Assembly: GCF_014905175.1 (NCBI RefSeq)
Contig: NC_057790.1
Span: 19,556,469-19,620,468, forward strand
Reading direction: 5' to 3'
Source of the DNA: Aphidius gifuensis
Taxonomy: Eukaryota; Arthropoda; Insecta; Hymenoptera; Braconidae
Length of the DNA stretch: 64,000 bases
The translations under genes were made by a program, and so were the position numbers. A model generated the notes under the pieces. It was not told where the DNA came from. It did no database searches and worked only from the letters and a program-made list of their open reading frames with translations. Numbering within the stretch: position 1 is the first letter of the stretch; each line of letters opens with the position of its first letter. Below, one piece after another: positions 1 through 12,940 of the stretch.

Positions 1-566
1 TTAAATTGTATCAAGATATCAAAAAATAAAATTATAAAATTTTTTAGAAAGGGGAATAATGAAAAGAAAATAATGATTGTTACATCACGTAAATAAAATC
101 AATGAGTGTATATTTAAAAAAAATATATATACCATTGAATGTTGAAATTTTTATTTACTATTATTATCAACATTTAGGATTATGTAAATAAACCACACGC
201 AAATTCGGCATCAGTTTTAATTTTTTTTTTAAATTTGTTTTTAAGAGTTTTGATGATACAGAGAAGACCCTTGAAATTATCAAGTCCCACCTACATTTAT
301 AGTTTGCCAATAAAAAAAAAAAATATAAAATAAAAATTAAGGCCGATGAAAAAGGTCAAAAATCCATCCACCTTTCAGGTCACGACCGAATATGAATTAC
401 AAATTGACCAATTTCCATTTGCACGAGAATTTTGAAATAAATCATTTTTTTACTCTTCTATAAATGATAAAATTTAAATTTTTCATGTAATTTAATAATT
501 ATTAATTTAATAAAATTTAATTTAAATGTATAATAAATTAATAATTATTTATTATTTTAATTATAG
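1..566 (+). other. intron or upstream part of the EML-like gene, no exon seen
   Basis: This AT-rich stretch ends in an intron acceptor (TTATAG at 561-566) feeding the first readable exon of the EML-like gene. I find no convincing exon in it. The start of the gene, including any N-terminal domain, lies to the left of the window. Confidence 0.6.
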
Positions 567-3500
567 GTTCGAAGTTTTTCTCAGCTGAGAAATGAATTTG
601 CTGATGTTGATACATTTTATTTGGGTACTGGTGCTGCAATGGGTATGGGTGCATCAATGGTAACATCATCACCAGCAAGAAGATCAAGATCACGTGGTCC
701 ATCAATACAAATGTCTGATCCTATTGGTGATATTGGAAGACAAAGAAGAGCACGTAGTAAAAGTAGACCACGTGCACTTTATGCACCTGATTCTGAAGTT
801 GTTAGAGTTAATGGTAATTGAATCAAGTATTTAATTTTTATCCTGACATATTGTTTTTTTTTTTTATTTGAAATTAATTATGTTGATTTATTTTTTGTTA
901 TAGATTACAGTGTAGTTGAAGTATTACGTGAAGAACCAGCAAGAGTAACAATACGTGGTTTAAGACGTTCATTTTATCCACCATCACATTTGCCACTTGT
1001 TGATAATTCACCACCAGATAAAAAATTACAATTAGAATGGGTTTATGGATATCGTGGTACTGATACAAGAAGAAATTTATGGGTTTTACCAAGTGGTGAA
1101 TTATTATATTATGTTGCTGCTGTTGCTGTATTATTTGATCGTGAAGAAAATTCACAACGTCATTATGTTGGTCATACTGAGGATATAACATGTATGGAAG
1201 TACATCCAAGTAGAGAATTAGTTGCATCTGGACAAAAAGCTGGTAGACATAGAAAAGCACAACCACATGTTCGTATTTGGTCAACAGAAACATTATTAAC
1301 ACTTTATGTATTTGGAATGACTGAATTTCAAATGGGAGTTTCAGCACTTGCATTTTCTCAACTTGTAAGAATTTATTTATATCCTTTATTATAATGATAA
1401 AATTATATATTTTATCTTTATCTATTTTTTTAAATTTATTTTCTAAAGAATGGTGGAAGTTATGTGCTGGTTGTTGATGCTGGTAGAGAAGCAATTTTAT
1501 CTGTATGGCAATGGCAATGGGGTCATCTTCTTGGTAAAGTTGCAGTGAGTATTAAAATTAAATTTAATAATCAATTATCATATATATGTGTACCTATTTA
1601 ATTATTATAATTTATTAGACACTCCAAGAAGATTTGACTGGTGCAGCTTTTCATCCACTTGATGATAATCTTTTGATAACTCATGGACGAGGACATTTGA
1701 CCTTTTGGAATCGACGTAAAGATGGATTTTTTGAAAGAACTGATATTATTAAACCGGTAAATTAAAAAAAAATATATATATATTCAATATATATTTTTCA
1801 TTATGTTATAAAAATAAAATAATAATTTAATTATTTTTTATAAAGCCATCAAGAACACATGTAACAAGTATACAATTTGAGCAAGATGGTGATGTTGTAA
1901 CAGCAGATAGTGATGGTTTTATAACAGTTTATTCAGTTGATGCTGATGGTGCATATTTTGTTAGAATGGAATTTGAAGCACACAATAAAGGAATAAGTTC
2001 ATTGGTAATGCTTTCTGAAGGTACTTTATTATCTGGTGGTGAAAAAGATCGTAAAATTGCTGCTTGGGATTCACTTCAAAATTACAAACGCATTACAGAT
2101 ACAAAGGTAACAAAAAAAATATAAATTTATATTAAATAAAGTATCAGTTTTATAAAATCAAAATATATACATGTATATGTGTATTTAATGCTAAAATCTA
2201 TTGATCGATAAATTAAATTAACTGATGCACCTTGAGTGTGTTTCTTTGTGAAGCAACTCAATAAGTATATGTAACTACTAAATGTATACATTGATCGGTT
2301 TTTTTTTGTTTCTTTTAGCTACCTGAAACGGCAGGTGGTGTGCGCAGTATTTATCCTCAACGACCAGGTAGAAATGACGGAAACATTTATGTTGGCACGA
2401 CAAGAAACAACATACTTGAGGGTTCATTACAACGTAGATTTAATCAAGTTGTATTTGGTCATGGTAGACAACTTTGGGGACTTGCTGTACATCCTGATGA
2501 TGAAGTATTTGCAACTGCTGGACACGATAAAAATATTGCACTTTGGAGAAGGCATAAATTATTATGGACAACACAGGTTTTATTGAATTTTTTTAAATTA
2601 AAATTTATTTATTTTATTAACACATGATAATAATTATAATATTGTTTTTTTTTTGTTTATTAAGGTTGGATTTGAATGTATTTGTATTGCATTTCATCCA
2701 TTTGGAGTTGCACTTGCTGCAGGTTCATCAGAAGGACATCTTCTTGTACTTGCTGCTGATACTGGAGCAGCTGTTGCAACACTTAGAGTTTGTGGTTCTT
2801 CACTTTCATGTATTGGATATAATCCAAGTAATATATTATTAATATATAATTTATGTATTAATTTATTTAATTTTATTTATTATATTTAAATTTTTTAATT
2901 TTTATTTATTTAGCTGGAGAAATAATTGCAATGGGATCACAAAATGGTAGTATTTATCTTTTTCGAGTATCAAGAGATGGTTTTTCATATAAAAAAAGTA
3001 ATAAAATACGTGGTACACAGCCACTTGTACAACTTGATTGGAGTTCAGATAGCAGATTTCTTCAAACTGTTACTCAAGATTATGATCTTGTATTTTGTAA
3101 GAATTTTACATTTATTTTTTAACTTTTAACTTTATATAAAAATTATAATTCTAATATTTATTTATTTATTACAGGGGATATTAAAGCACTGCAATCAGAA
3201 AAAAGTCCAATAGTTATGAAAGATGTCAAATGGCATACTCACAATTGCACAGTTGGTTACATGGTTTCTGGTAAATATTTTTAAACAATATTTCGTCTTG
3301 TAATTAAAGAAAGAAACAATGTTTTATAAGCCAGTTGATAATGAATTATTATTTTTAAAATAGGCATGTGGAATAATCGTTATTATCCATTGACAACTGT
3401 ACTAACAACATCTAGTCGTTCAGCAGCTCATGACATGCTTGTGAGTGGTGATGCCGAGGGTTATTTAAGACTATTTAGATATCCTTGTACCAGTGCAAAA

Positions 3501-3632
3501 GCTGAATATGTTGAAGAAAAAGTATACAGTTCATTATTGGCTTGTGCACGTTTTCTATATAATGATCAAAATATTGTTACTGTTGGTGGTACTGATGCAG
3601 CACTTATGCTCTGGGAATTAGTCGATGAATAA
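567..3632 (+). CDS. DCX-EMAP: EML-family microtubule-associated protein (HELP + WD repeats), 5' partial
   Basis: Ten exons join in frame: 567-813, 904-1364, 1449-1544, 1619-1756, 1846-2106, 2319-2576, 2665-2827, 2914-3096, 3175-3270 and 3364-3632 (TAA), giving 723 residues. All nine introns are GT...AG and 74-212 bp long. The fragment opens with a basic Ser/Arg-rich stretch (residues ~20-75). A HELP region follows (~84-155; [11 protein letters not shown] at 124-134, then [14 protein letters not shown]). The rest is a double WD-propeller with typical phrases such as [16 protein letters not shown] and [22 protein letters not shown], ending [12 protein letters not shown] proteins bind tubulin along microtubules. 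Drosophila has a single such gene, which also carries doublecortin domains; any such domains here would be upstream of the window, so the symbol is by family inference. The EML call is secure, the exact orthology less so. Confidence 0.9.
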
Positions 3633-3761
3633 TTACAATAGATTTTTATTATTTTTAAATATATTAACTATTATTTATTGCTTTTTTTTCTAATTAAAAC
3701 AATTAAAGAACTTCCTGACGCCGGTCGTTCGTGGAATTAAATAATAACAAAAAAAAAAACA

Positions 3762-3767
3762 AATAAA
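3762..3767 (+). terminator. probable polyadenylation signal of the EML-like gene
   Basis: AATAAA lies 130 bp after the stop codon, with further AATAAA-like hexamers close by (AATAATAAAC near 3770). It is the first good hexamer downstream of the coding region. The cleavage site cannot be placed from sequence alone. Confidence 0.4.
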
Positions 3768-5050
3768 CAATAATAAACCTTCTGGTTCAGTCAATTATTG
3801 ACGCCAGTCGAGCAAAACTGCCTTCAACTTAATTTTGATGACTCAATTTGTAATCCGATCAGTATAGATTATATTTTTAAAATTTTAATTTAAATTCAAT
3901 CAAATAGTTACAATAAATGAAAAAAAATATTTCGACTTTTTTGTCATTCCCAGGGAACAATAGTAAAAAAAAAAAAAAAAACAAGAGAAAAAAATAATAT
4001 TAATGACTAAACAAACATAAGAAATATATAACAAAAAAAAACAAAAAATAAAACTAATATTTTTTATTGATTTAAAAATTGTTGATTGTCAGTGTTAATT
4101 GATGTTAAAAAAAATTGAAAAAAACTTGTAATGATGGATAATCGTATATTATCAAATGACGCACACTGCGATTCGATCACAACGATAACAATCATGCTAC
4201 GTAACGTTTAATAACGTAAAAATAATGATAATTATAAATTTATTGTAAAACACAATTTAGATAAATAATTATTAATTCAATGATAATGTGTAGGGGCGCG
4301 GGCGCCTCATTTGATAGTAGTTTTTAATTATAAATTAATATATATCAGTTTAATCAAAGAAATATTAGTTTAAATTGCACTTCCATTTATCTTTAACATT
4401 GTGCACTATCGCTAAAAACAAAAAAAAAATTATTTAAATATTAATATAATCGGATAAATTTTGGCATTAAACCTATTGAAGCTATTGACAAAGATATATA
4501 TTAATTGGAGTATAATGTAAAAACAAAAAAAAAAATGAAATTATTTAAAAATTTTATTCACAAAATCGTGCACCACATTGTATCGTTATATTAATAATTA
4601 AATTGTCTCAACAATTATAATTTTAGTCGTTAATTTACCACATTTATAAGACATGATTTAATTGTCTAAATTTTTGGAAATTTCATTGCAATGAACATCT
4701 TGAAATTGATAGAACAATGAAATGTAAAAATCAAATAATAATTTAAATAAATACTGTCGCTGGACGACATGTATTTATTAAGGAAAAAATAATTACATTT
4801 TTTTTTTTTTTTTCTTGCGTAAGTGTATTGATAACATGTATATCGAAATATGATAATTAAAATCAGTAGAAACATTAAAAGCAATAAAAGATTGTTTAGA
4901 GATTTGAAAATTATTGTGCGTGGATTATATTCTGTTAAAAGAGTATGTAACAGTATAAACATTTTGCTTTATAATAAATATAAAAACTTACAAACACTAA
5001 TTTCTTGTTATTTATTACTTTGTTTATTTATTTTAGAATTAAGCTTAATA
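3768..5050. other. AT-rich intergenic region without a gene
   Basis: I see no coding region here. Short GC-richer patches occur near 3709-3740, 4160-4210 and 4290-4310; the last contains the self-complementary GGCGCGGGCGCC-like patch. Poly(A) and poly(T) runs are frequent. Part may still be 3' untranslated region of the EML-like gene. Confidence 0.5.
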
Positions 5051-5054
5051 TAAC

Positions 5055-7960
5055 GTCGAATACCTCTTTACTCATCCTATGTTCCTAATACCAATCTTTA
5101 CTTTTTTCAAAAATGGTTCTTCAAGAATTTGAAATTATGGAAAGATCATGAAATAGAAAAATACCTCTTTGCCTGTTCTATATTCCTGTTCAAATAGATA
5201 TTTTTTTTTCTATCAAATTCCAAAGAAATTTTAAAAATAATTCAAAAAAAAATTTTCGAGTATCAGGAACATAGAATGAGCAAAGAGGTATTTTCAAAAA
5301 TATCAAATACCTCTTTGCTCATTCTATGTTCCTGATACTCGAAAAAATTTTTTTTCTATAAATTTTTTGAAATTTGATATAAAAAAAAATTTTTGAAATT
5401 TGATAGAAAAAAAATTTTTCGAGTATCAGGAACATAGAATGAGCAAAGAGGTATTTGATATTTTTGAGAAATCAGCGCCATCTCTTATTTTTTTTGGGAA
5501 CTATAATAGGTAAACACATTGAAATATCATAGATAAAAGAGGGCTGTTTCATCAGGGTTATAGAACACGGAAAGAGGTATTTTTTGAGTCACACTACGAA
5601 GCGTCATCTATCGTATTTTCTTGGGACTATATAGTAAAAACATTGAAATATCATAGATAGAAAAAGGCTGTTTTATCAGGGTTATAGAACAGAAAAAGAG
5701 GTATTTTTTGTGCCACACTATAAAGCGCCATCTATTGTTTTTCTTTAGAACTATATGGTAAAACATTGAAATATCGTAGATAGAAGAGGGCTGTTTTATC
5801 AGGGTTGTAGAACATGAAAAGAGGTATTATTTGAGTTAACAAGTTCAGCGCCATCTGGTGTTTTTTCAGGAATTATAGGGGTAACACATTGAAATATCGT
5901 AGATAGGAGAGAGCTGTTTTATTGGGGTTGTAGAACATGGAAAGAGGTATTTTTTGAGTTAACAAGTTCAGCGCCATCTGGTGTTTTTTTCAATAACTAT
6001 AGGGGTAACACATTGAAATATCGTAGATAGACGAGGGCTGTTTTATCAGGGTTGTAAAACAGGAAAAGAGGAATTTTTTGAGTTAACAAGTTCAGCGCCA
6101 TCTGGTGTTTTTTTAAGAACTATAGAGATAACACATTGAATTATTAAAGATAGAAAAGGGCTGTTTTATCCGGGTTGTAGAACAAGAAAGGAGGTATTGT
6201 TTGAGTTAACAAGTTCAGCGCCATCTGGTGTTTTTTTCAAGAACTATAAGGGTAACACATTGAAATATCAAAGATAGAAGAAAGCTGTTTTATCCGGGTT
6301 GTAGAACAGGAAAAGGAGTATTTTTTGAGTCACACTACGAAGCGCCATCTATTGTTTTTCTTTAGAACTATAAGGGTAACACATTGAAATATCATAGATA
6401 GACGAGGGCTGTTTTATCCAGGTTGTAAAACATGAAAAGAGGTATTATTTGAGTTAACAAGTTCAGCGCCATCTGGTGTTTTTTTAAAGAACTATAGGGG
6501 TAACACATTGAAATATCGTAGATAGAAGAGGGCTGTTTTATCCGGGTTGTAGAACAGAAAAAGAGGTATTTTTCGAGTTAACAAGTTCAGCGCCATCTGG
6601 TGTTTTTTTCAAGAACTATAAGGGTAACACACTTAAATATCATAGATAGACAAGGGCTGTTTTATCCGAGTTGTAGAACAGAAAAAGAGGTATTTTTTAG
6701 GTTAACAAGTTCAGCGCCATCTGGTGTTTTTTTAAAGCACTATAGAGGTAACACATTGAAATATCGTAGATAGGAAAAGGCTGTTTTATCAGGGTTGTAG
6801 AACAGAAAAAGAGGTATTTTTTGAGTCAACAAGTTCAGCGCCATCTGGTGTTTTTTTCAAGAACTATAAGGGTAACAAATTGAAATATCATAGATAGACG
6901 AGGGCTGTTTTATCAGGGTTGTAGAACAGAAAAAGAAGTATTTTTCGAGTTAACAAGTTCAGCGCCATCTGGTGTTTTTTTAAGAACTATAGGGGTAATA
7001 CACTTAAATATCATAGATAGAAGAGGGCTGTTTTATCCGGGTTGTAGAACAGAAGAAGAGGTATTTTTTGAGTTAACAAGTTCAGCGCCATGTATTATTT
7101 TTTTTAGAAACTGCAGTGTTAGAATATTCCAAAAATATCGAATACCTCTTCGCTCATTCTATGTTCCTGATACTCGAAAAATTTTTTTTTATTAAATTTT
7201 GAAAAAAAAGTGGAAAAAATTTTTTCGAGTATCAGGAACATAAAATAAGCAAAGAGGTATTTGATATTTTTGAAAATACCTCTTTGCTTATTCTATGTTC
7301 CTGATACTCAAAAATTTTTTTTTTCTATCAAATTTCAAAAAAATTTTAAAAATAATTAAAAAAAAAAATTTTCGAGTATCAGGAACATAGAATGAGCAAA
7401 GAGGTATTCGATATTTTTGCAAATACTATTTTTTTCTACGAAATAAAATTTATTTTTAAAATATCAGGAAAACAGGAAGGACAGAAGGTCAACTAGAAAT
7501 AAAATCAAATACCTCTTTGCTACTTCTATATTCCTGTTCAAATAGAAATTTTTTTTTTTAATTTTTTTATATTGTTTTTCAGGAAATAAAATTTATTTTT
7601 GAAATATCAGGAAAACAGAAAGGACAGGAAGTCAACTAGAAATAAAATCAAATACCTCTTCGCTAGTTCTATATTCTTTTTCAAAAAGAAATATTTTTTT
7701 TCTAAGTTTTCTGTTTTTTTTTTTCAAAGAAATGAATTTTATTTTTAAAATATTAGGAAAAGATGAAGGACAGGAGGTGAACCATGAATTGATCTAATTA
7801 ATTTTTTGCTTGTTCTATATTTCTGTTACAAATTAGAATTTTTTATGTGAAAAATACAGAGAAAAAATCGAATTTATTGGGGAAATATAAAGAAAAAGAG
7901 GTAAACCTTTTGAAGCATTAAATACCTTTTTGTTTATTCTATGTTTCTGATAAAAATGTT
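5055..7960 (+). repeat. composite palindrome/tandem-array repeat, copy 1
   Basis: The element has three parts. On the left (5058-5470) are diverged and intact palindromes built from an arm beginning AATACCTCTTTGCTCATTCT and its reverse complement, separated by an A/T-rich loop. In the centre (about 5471-7110) are some 13 direct repeats of about 123 bp. On the right (7135-7410) are two more palindromes, followed by decayed half-units to about 7960 (for example near 7505 and 7650). The same parts recur at 59.5-62.8 kb, so this is a dispersed repeat. No transposase or reverse transcriptase is encoded, so a mobile origin is plausible but unproven. Confidence 0.85.
5471..7110 (+). repeat. ~123-bp tandem array inside repeat copy 1
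   Basis: About 13 direct units follow each other with a period of 120-127 bp. The recurring anchor AGCGCCATCT (or a one-base variant) occurs near 5473, 5599, 5724, 5847, 5969, 6093, 6216, 6341, 6464, 6588, 6712, 6837, 6960 and 7084. Each unit also carries CACATTGAAATATC, GGGCTGTTTTATC and AAAGAGGTATT. Most units have TTAACAAGTTCAGCGCC before the anchor, while a few (around 5599, 5724 and 6341) have the variant CACACTAC/TA GAAGCGCC, so at least two unit subtypes are mixed. Confidence 0.9.
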
Positions 7961-9876
7961 TAATCAACAACAAATCATTTTAAATTTTTTTATTTATTAT
8001 TATAATAATTACACTCCAATATTCTCCACAATTTATACAGTATGCATTTTCTGGTTGCTATTTTATATCAATTTCTAATCTTTTTTTTTTAAATTATTTT
8101 CTTCATTACATTTTAATTCAGTGATCGCGCTCAGAGTCGATTTCTTTAAAATATTTTCTCAAGTAGAAATAATAATAATAGTAATAATACATATGTCTGT
8201 ATACATAATTTCGAAAAATAAAAAAAATAAAAAAAAAGGAGAAATTCATTCTATTATTATTTTAGTTATTGAATCAATTTTAAATTGCTGTTATGTTTAT
8301 TAAAAAAAACTTTTAAAGACCAACGGAACGCTATGAGTGAAAAGTTTTTTTTTTTAAACAGAGTATTATCAATTTCTCTGGCTAGTGTTTTACTTTTAAC
8401 TTTCATACTGAAAAATTTAAAATATCGACTTGTTATTTAGATTTTTTGTTTCGTTTTAATTATTAACTAATTTTATTGTTCATAATTAAAGTAATCAATG
8501 ATAATTGTAATGTTGAATTTTAGATAAAATATAATAATAAGCCACCATCATCTCACTAATTAATGTATTTTTTTTTTTTGTTTTTAGTTCATTATGTATT
8601 ATTTTTAATACTTTTACTGTTTTTTTTTTCTTTTATTTTAATGAATTTTCGGCACTGTTAACGACTCCTAACGAAATTACGAATATTCGTTAAAAAATAA
8701 ATAACAAGTATGAAACAATATATTCATGAGTTTAAAAATACATAAATTTACAGTATCCATATTATCATCTAGAATTTTTTTTCATCAATATTTTAATTAC
8801 TCTTAATTATTTTAATTATTTCGGATATTTTTTTCAAGGTTTTTTTATTTTTTTTATTTATGCAAGCTAATGCCCTTTTTTTCATTCTATTATCAATTTT
8901 TTTTTCCATCTGAAATTATATTTTTTATATTGTTTATTTTAACAAAAGTAATAGTTACTATAAAAATTTAACGTATGATGATATAAAATATAAATAAAAT
9001 AATAAATAACAATTATCATCATCACTTTTTTTAATGCATGAAAAAAAGAAGAAAAAAAATTTTTAAATAAATCAAATTCAATTATACAATTGACGGTATT
9101 TTTATTTTTTTTTTCCTTTTTGTCTTGTAAATTTAATATCTTAATTTTTCGGCATTTGTTTCTAGTAAAGCCAAAAGGTCAGTCTTTAAACCATTTTATT
9201 TTAAATGAGCCATAAGCTCGTTTATCTTCAGTAAAAAGACAATATAGGCACAAACTTAAATTTTTTCTGTTTATGTTTTTCTTTCTAATTATTTTTTTTT
9301 TTTTTACAATTTACACTTTTCATTGGAAACCATAAAATTATTATACCCTCATCATATGTAATTCGAAAACTTTGCACTTATAAGTACCTTGAAAAAAATA
9401 ATATTGATTTTTCAAAAGAAAAAAAAAAAAAAAAAAAAAACCATATTAATTATTTAAACTATTATCTAAATTCTTTGATATTTTATTTTACCATATAATC
9501 AATTTAAAAATACTAATAATAAATTTATTATTATTGATTTTAATAATAATTTAGCTCCAAGCAAAAAATTTCAATCACAATTTTCATCATACATTCCCTT
9601 TTTCCTTGTTTTTTTTTTTTTTTAATTTATTCATAATATATTTTTTTGCTATCATACAGAATATGAAAAAACAAAAGTAAAATAAAAATTCGACTAGCTG
9701 TAAATTTATCTGTGTTGATTATTAGCAAATCAAAAAAAAAAGAAAAAATTCTAAACCTCAAGAAAAAAAAATTTATAAAGAATAAAATAAAATATTCTTG
9801 CTAGTTAATTATTACTATTTAATTATTGTTTGTTTGTTTTTTAAATTACTTTTGTTATTATTAAAATAAATTTAAG
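7961..9876. other. AT-rich region 3' of the methyltransferase gene
   Basis: No gene is visible. The sequence is dominated by A/T runs. The part nearest 9877 is presumably 3' untranslated sequence of the minus-strand methyltransferase gene; a minus-strand AATAAA is present near 9622-9628. A short open frame at 8121-8303 is low-complexity and not gene-like. Confidence 0.5.
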
Positions 9877-12800
9877 TTATGTATTATCAGTGGCTGATGT
9901 TTTGCTCGTACTTACTGAATTATTATTAGATATTATTTCATCTGAAGTTGATGTAGATTGTTCTTGATTTTCATTTGTTTTTTCATGTTCAACAAATGAT
10001 GATGAAGATGCTTCTTGAATATCATTATTATCTTCATTTTGTTCTTTTTTTGTTTCATGATTTTGTTGTGTTTTATTATCTTCATTTGTAGTATTATCAT
10101 CATTTGTACTAATTGGTGATTCACAAGTAATACGTTTTCTAAGCTCTTTGAGTCTTAAATTTTCTGGCTCTTCATTTAATTTAATTGTCGTATCATTTTG
10201 TTTAGTATCAGCATAAACATGACATGATTTATCTGGTTCAAATGATTGACTATCATTATTATGACTTGGTGTATCATAACAAGGTGTTGTACTTGGTGCA
10301 TAAACATTTTCTAAACGTTCATAATGACCAACTGATTCAATACTACGTTGGCTAGATAAATTACCAAATTTAATAACTTCATGTGGAAATAAATCACGTT
10401 CAAATACACGAAGTTCATATGCTCTTTTTTCAGCTTGTCTTGCTATATAACGTAATGATGTTACTGCACGTTCTGGACTTGTACCAGCTTTAGTAAATAA
10501 ATGAACTGGACGTTGAAAACCTTTTGATGGATGACATGGAATTGATACAACTTCACATTTTGTAAAACCAACTTCAGATGACAATAAATACTGAGTAAAT
10601 TTATCTGGGAAAAATTGAATATTTTGAAAATTCCTGTATATTCGTTCCTGTAAAAAATAAATAATTATCAATTAAATAATGTATGTATCTATTTTTTTCT
10701 TTTTTTAGAATTATAATAATATAATAAACTTACTGTTAATCTTTTCTTTTTTTTGTAGCTATCATAACGTTGAGATTCCAAAACAAGTACACCACCTGGG
10801 CGTAATTGTGCATGCATTCTTTTAAATGCTTGTTTCAATCCAGCATCACCAAAATTTAAATGTAACCATTTTGTTATTGAAAGACACAAAATTGTATCAA
10901 ATTGTGGCTGCTCTGATGTCAATAATGAATCATCCTCTAATATATAATTACCCTGAAAAATATTAATTATAAGATTAGAAAATATTAAACTATTTAATTA
11001 GCAAATAAATAAAACACTTGCAAACGCAAATAAGACTCTATTGACTCTATTCATTAGTTGTATTATTTTCTATCACTAGATTTTTTTTTAAAAGTTTCTT
11101 ATCGTTGTCAATTGATTAGTAGTAGTACTAGTATTAAAAAAAAATTATCAACTTGTTCGTGCAAGAAGAAAAAACAAAGTTAAATATTGACAATACAACT
11201 GATTATATTATTCATTTACAAATAAAATTTAATGTCTTTTTTTTAAAAAAAGATCAGTTAAATGATTGTGCAAAAAATAATAATAATTAACATAAGATAA
11301 CAAAAGTATTAAAATTATAATTTAAAAAAATAAATAAATAATAATATTACCTGAACAAATGTGACATTGTATGGAAAACCTTTGTGATCTTTATTTTTAG
11401 TAAAACCAGGAACATCAATTGGTCCATAATTAATTGGCATCGACATTGGAAAAAAACTAGTATCACATTCACGTTTATTATTATCATCATTATCTTGATT
11501 ACTAGCTGGTGAACGTACACAATTAACATAATGTTTAATATTTGCTCTAGCAATACCAATTAATTTACGATCAATATCAATACCAGTAACACTATGTGCA
11601 GCCAAATCTCTAGCAACTGATAATGTAATATGTCCAATATTACATCCAATATCAAGTACATCTTTACCATAAAATAATTCTTTTCTTTGTGAAAATACAG
11701 TTAATCTTGGATCAATTTCAAGATGTAAATTTCTATATCCATAATATTTATCATAATTACCATACTGATATCTTTCATCTTTTTTACGAAAATTTGGTAA
11801 TGGTGGTGTACCTTTTTTTTTTTTATCTTGATTTGATCTGTGTGGTAAACGTTTCCATGCACCTGGTTGTGGTATAACTGGACTAACTATTTTATCTTTA
11901 ATATCAACTTTTCTTAAACGTTTGTCTTTAATATCATCAAGTCCTTTTAAACGTAATTTATTTTTATCTTTTTGTGGACTATCAATTTTTTGTTCTTTGG
12001 ATGATACTGATGTTTCTGGTAATTGTAAATCAACAATTTGTACAACATCAGTTGTTGAATTATTATTGTCTTGTTCTTGTTTTATTATTTTTTCTTCTTT
12101 TGCTGAAATCTTTTCATCAATATCAATAGTATCTTTAGATGTCTTTTGTTCAATTAAATTTGTATTTACTGTTGTTGTTGATTCTACTGCTGCTGCAGCT
12201 GTTGTTGATGATGATGATGATGTAATTATTGGTGTTGTTATTGTTTCAGTTGTTGCAGTTATTGTTGATGATGATGATGCTACTGCAACATTTTCTGTTG
12301 GTGTTGTTGTTGTTATTATTATTGCTGGTGTTGATGTTGTTATTGTGGCTGATGCTGTTGTTGATGGCACTGTTGTTTGTGGTTCAATAACATCTTCTTT
12401 TCCAGATCCAGATGATGCACGTTTACGTTTTCTATGACGTTTTTTTAAGCCTCTTTTAGTTGGTGATATTAATTGTTTTTCATATTCTTCCATATCAGCC
12501 ATTGGATTATTTAAATTTAATGGATCACAAAGATTTGGTGGTATTATAACTTCAATAACTTCTTTACGATGTCTTGGTGTTGGTAATGGACTTGATTTTG
12601 GTGTAACAGCATTCATTGCTCTATTAACTTCTTCATCTTGCATACTGTTTAAATTTAGAGGATCACATATATTACCACCAAGTAAAAATTTTGTTGGTGG
12701 TATTATAACACCATCTTTTTTACGTCTTTTATAAGGTGCAAAAAATTTACCATTACCACTAAAACTTTGAGTACGCTTACGACCAAATTTAAAATGACGA

Positions 12801-12940
12801 CCCTCATCAGGTTTATTATGTTTTTTATTGTGTGATGATGATTGTTGAGTAAAAGTTTTACGTGATTTTTCCGATTCTTTTTTATTTACATGATGATGAC
12901 CTACTTTTGTCGGACGATCAACTTGTGCTGATGACATCAT
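9877..12940 (-). CDS. bin3: Bin3/MePCE family 7SK snRNA methylphosphate capping enzyme
   Basis: Three coding exons run 12940-11351, 10952-10734 and 10647-9877 (stop), giving 859 residues with introns of 398 and 86 bp. Residues 1-385 are basic and low-complexity (Ser/Thr/Lys), with two DPLNLN motifs. The Bin3-type SAM methyltransferase fold follows: [11 protein letters not shown] (~391-405), motif [12 protein letters not shown] (427-437), GIDID, then [15 protein letters not shown] around W559, [10 protein letters not shown], and the family closing motif [14 protein letters not shown] (~645-658). MePCE methylates the gamma-phosphate at the 5' end of 7SK RNA and stays in the 7SK particle that restrains P-TEFb. 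The family usually ends near that last motif, but here about 200 acidic, Asn/Gln/Thr-rich residues follow. The start is the first ATG after a 5' acceptor. The family call is secure. Confidence 0.93.

Noticed and set aside
898..1494. 198-residue minus-strand open frame over the EML-like exons
   Set aside because: It is the antisense shadow of real exons on the plus strand, crosses their introns, and has low-complexity Leu/Ile/Gln content.
5471..7110. CRISPR-like regular repeats
   Set aside because: Units of ~123 bp follow each other without unique spacers in a eukaryotic context. This is a tandem satellite-type array.
11922..12437. Plus-strand Ser/Val/Asp-rich frame over the methyltransferase gene
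   Set aside because: Antisense of the Thr/Ser trinucleotide-rich part of the bin3-like first coding exon.
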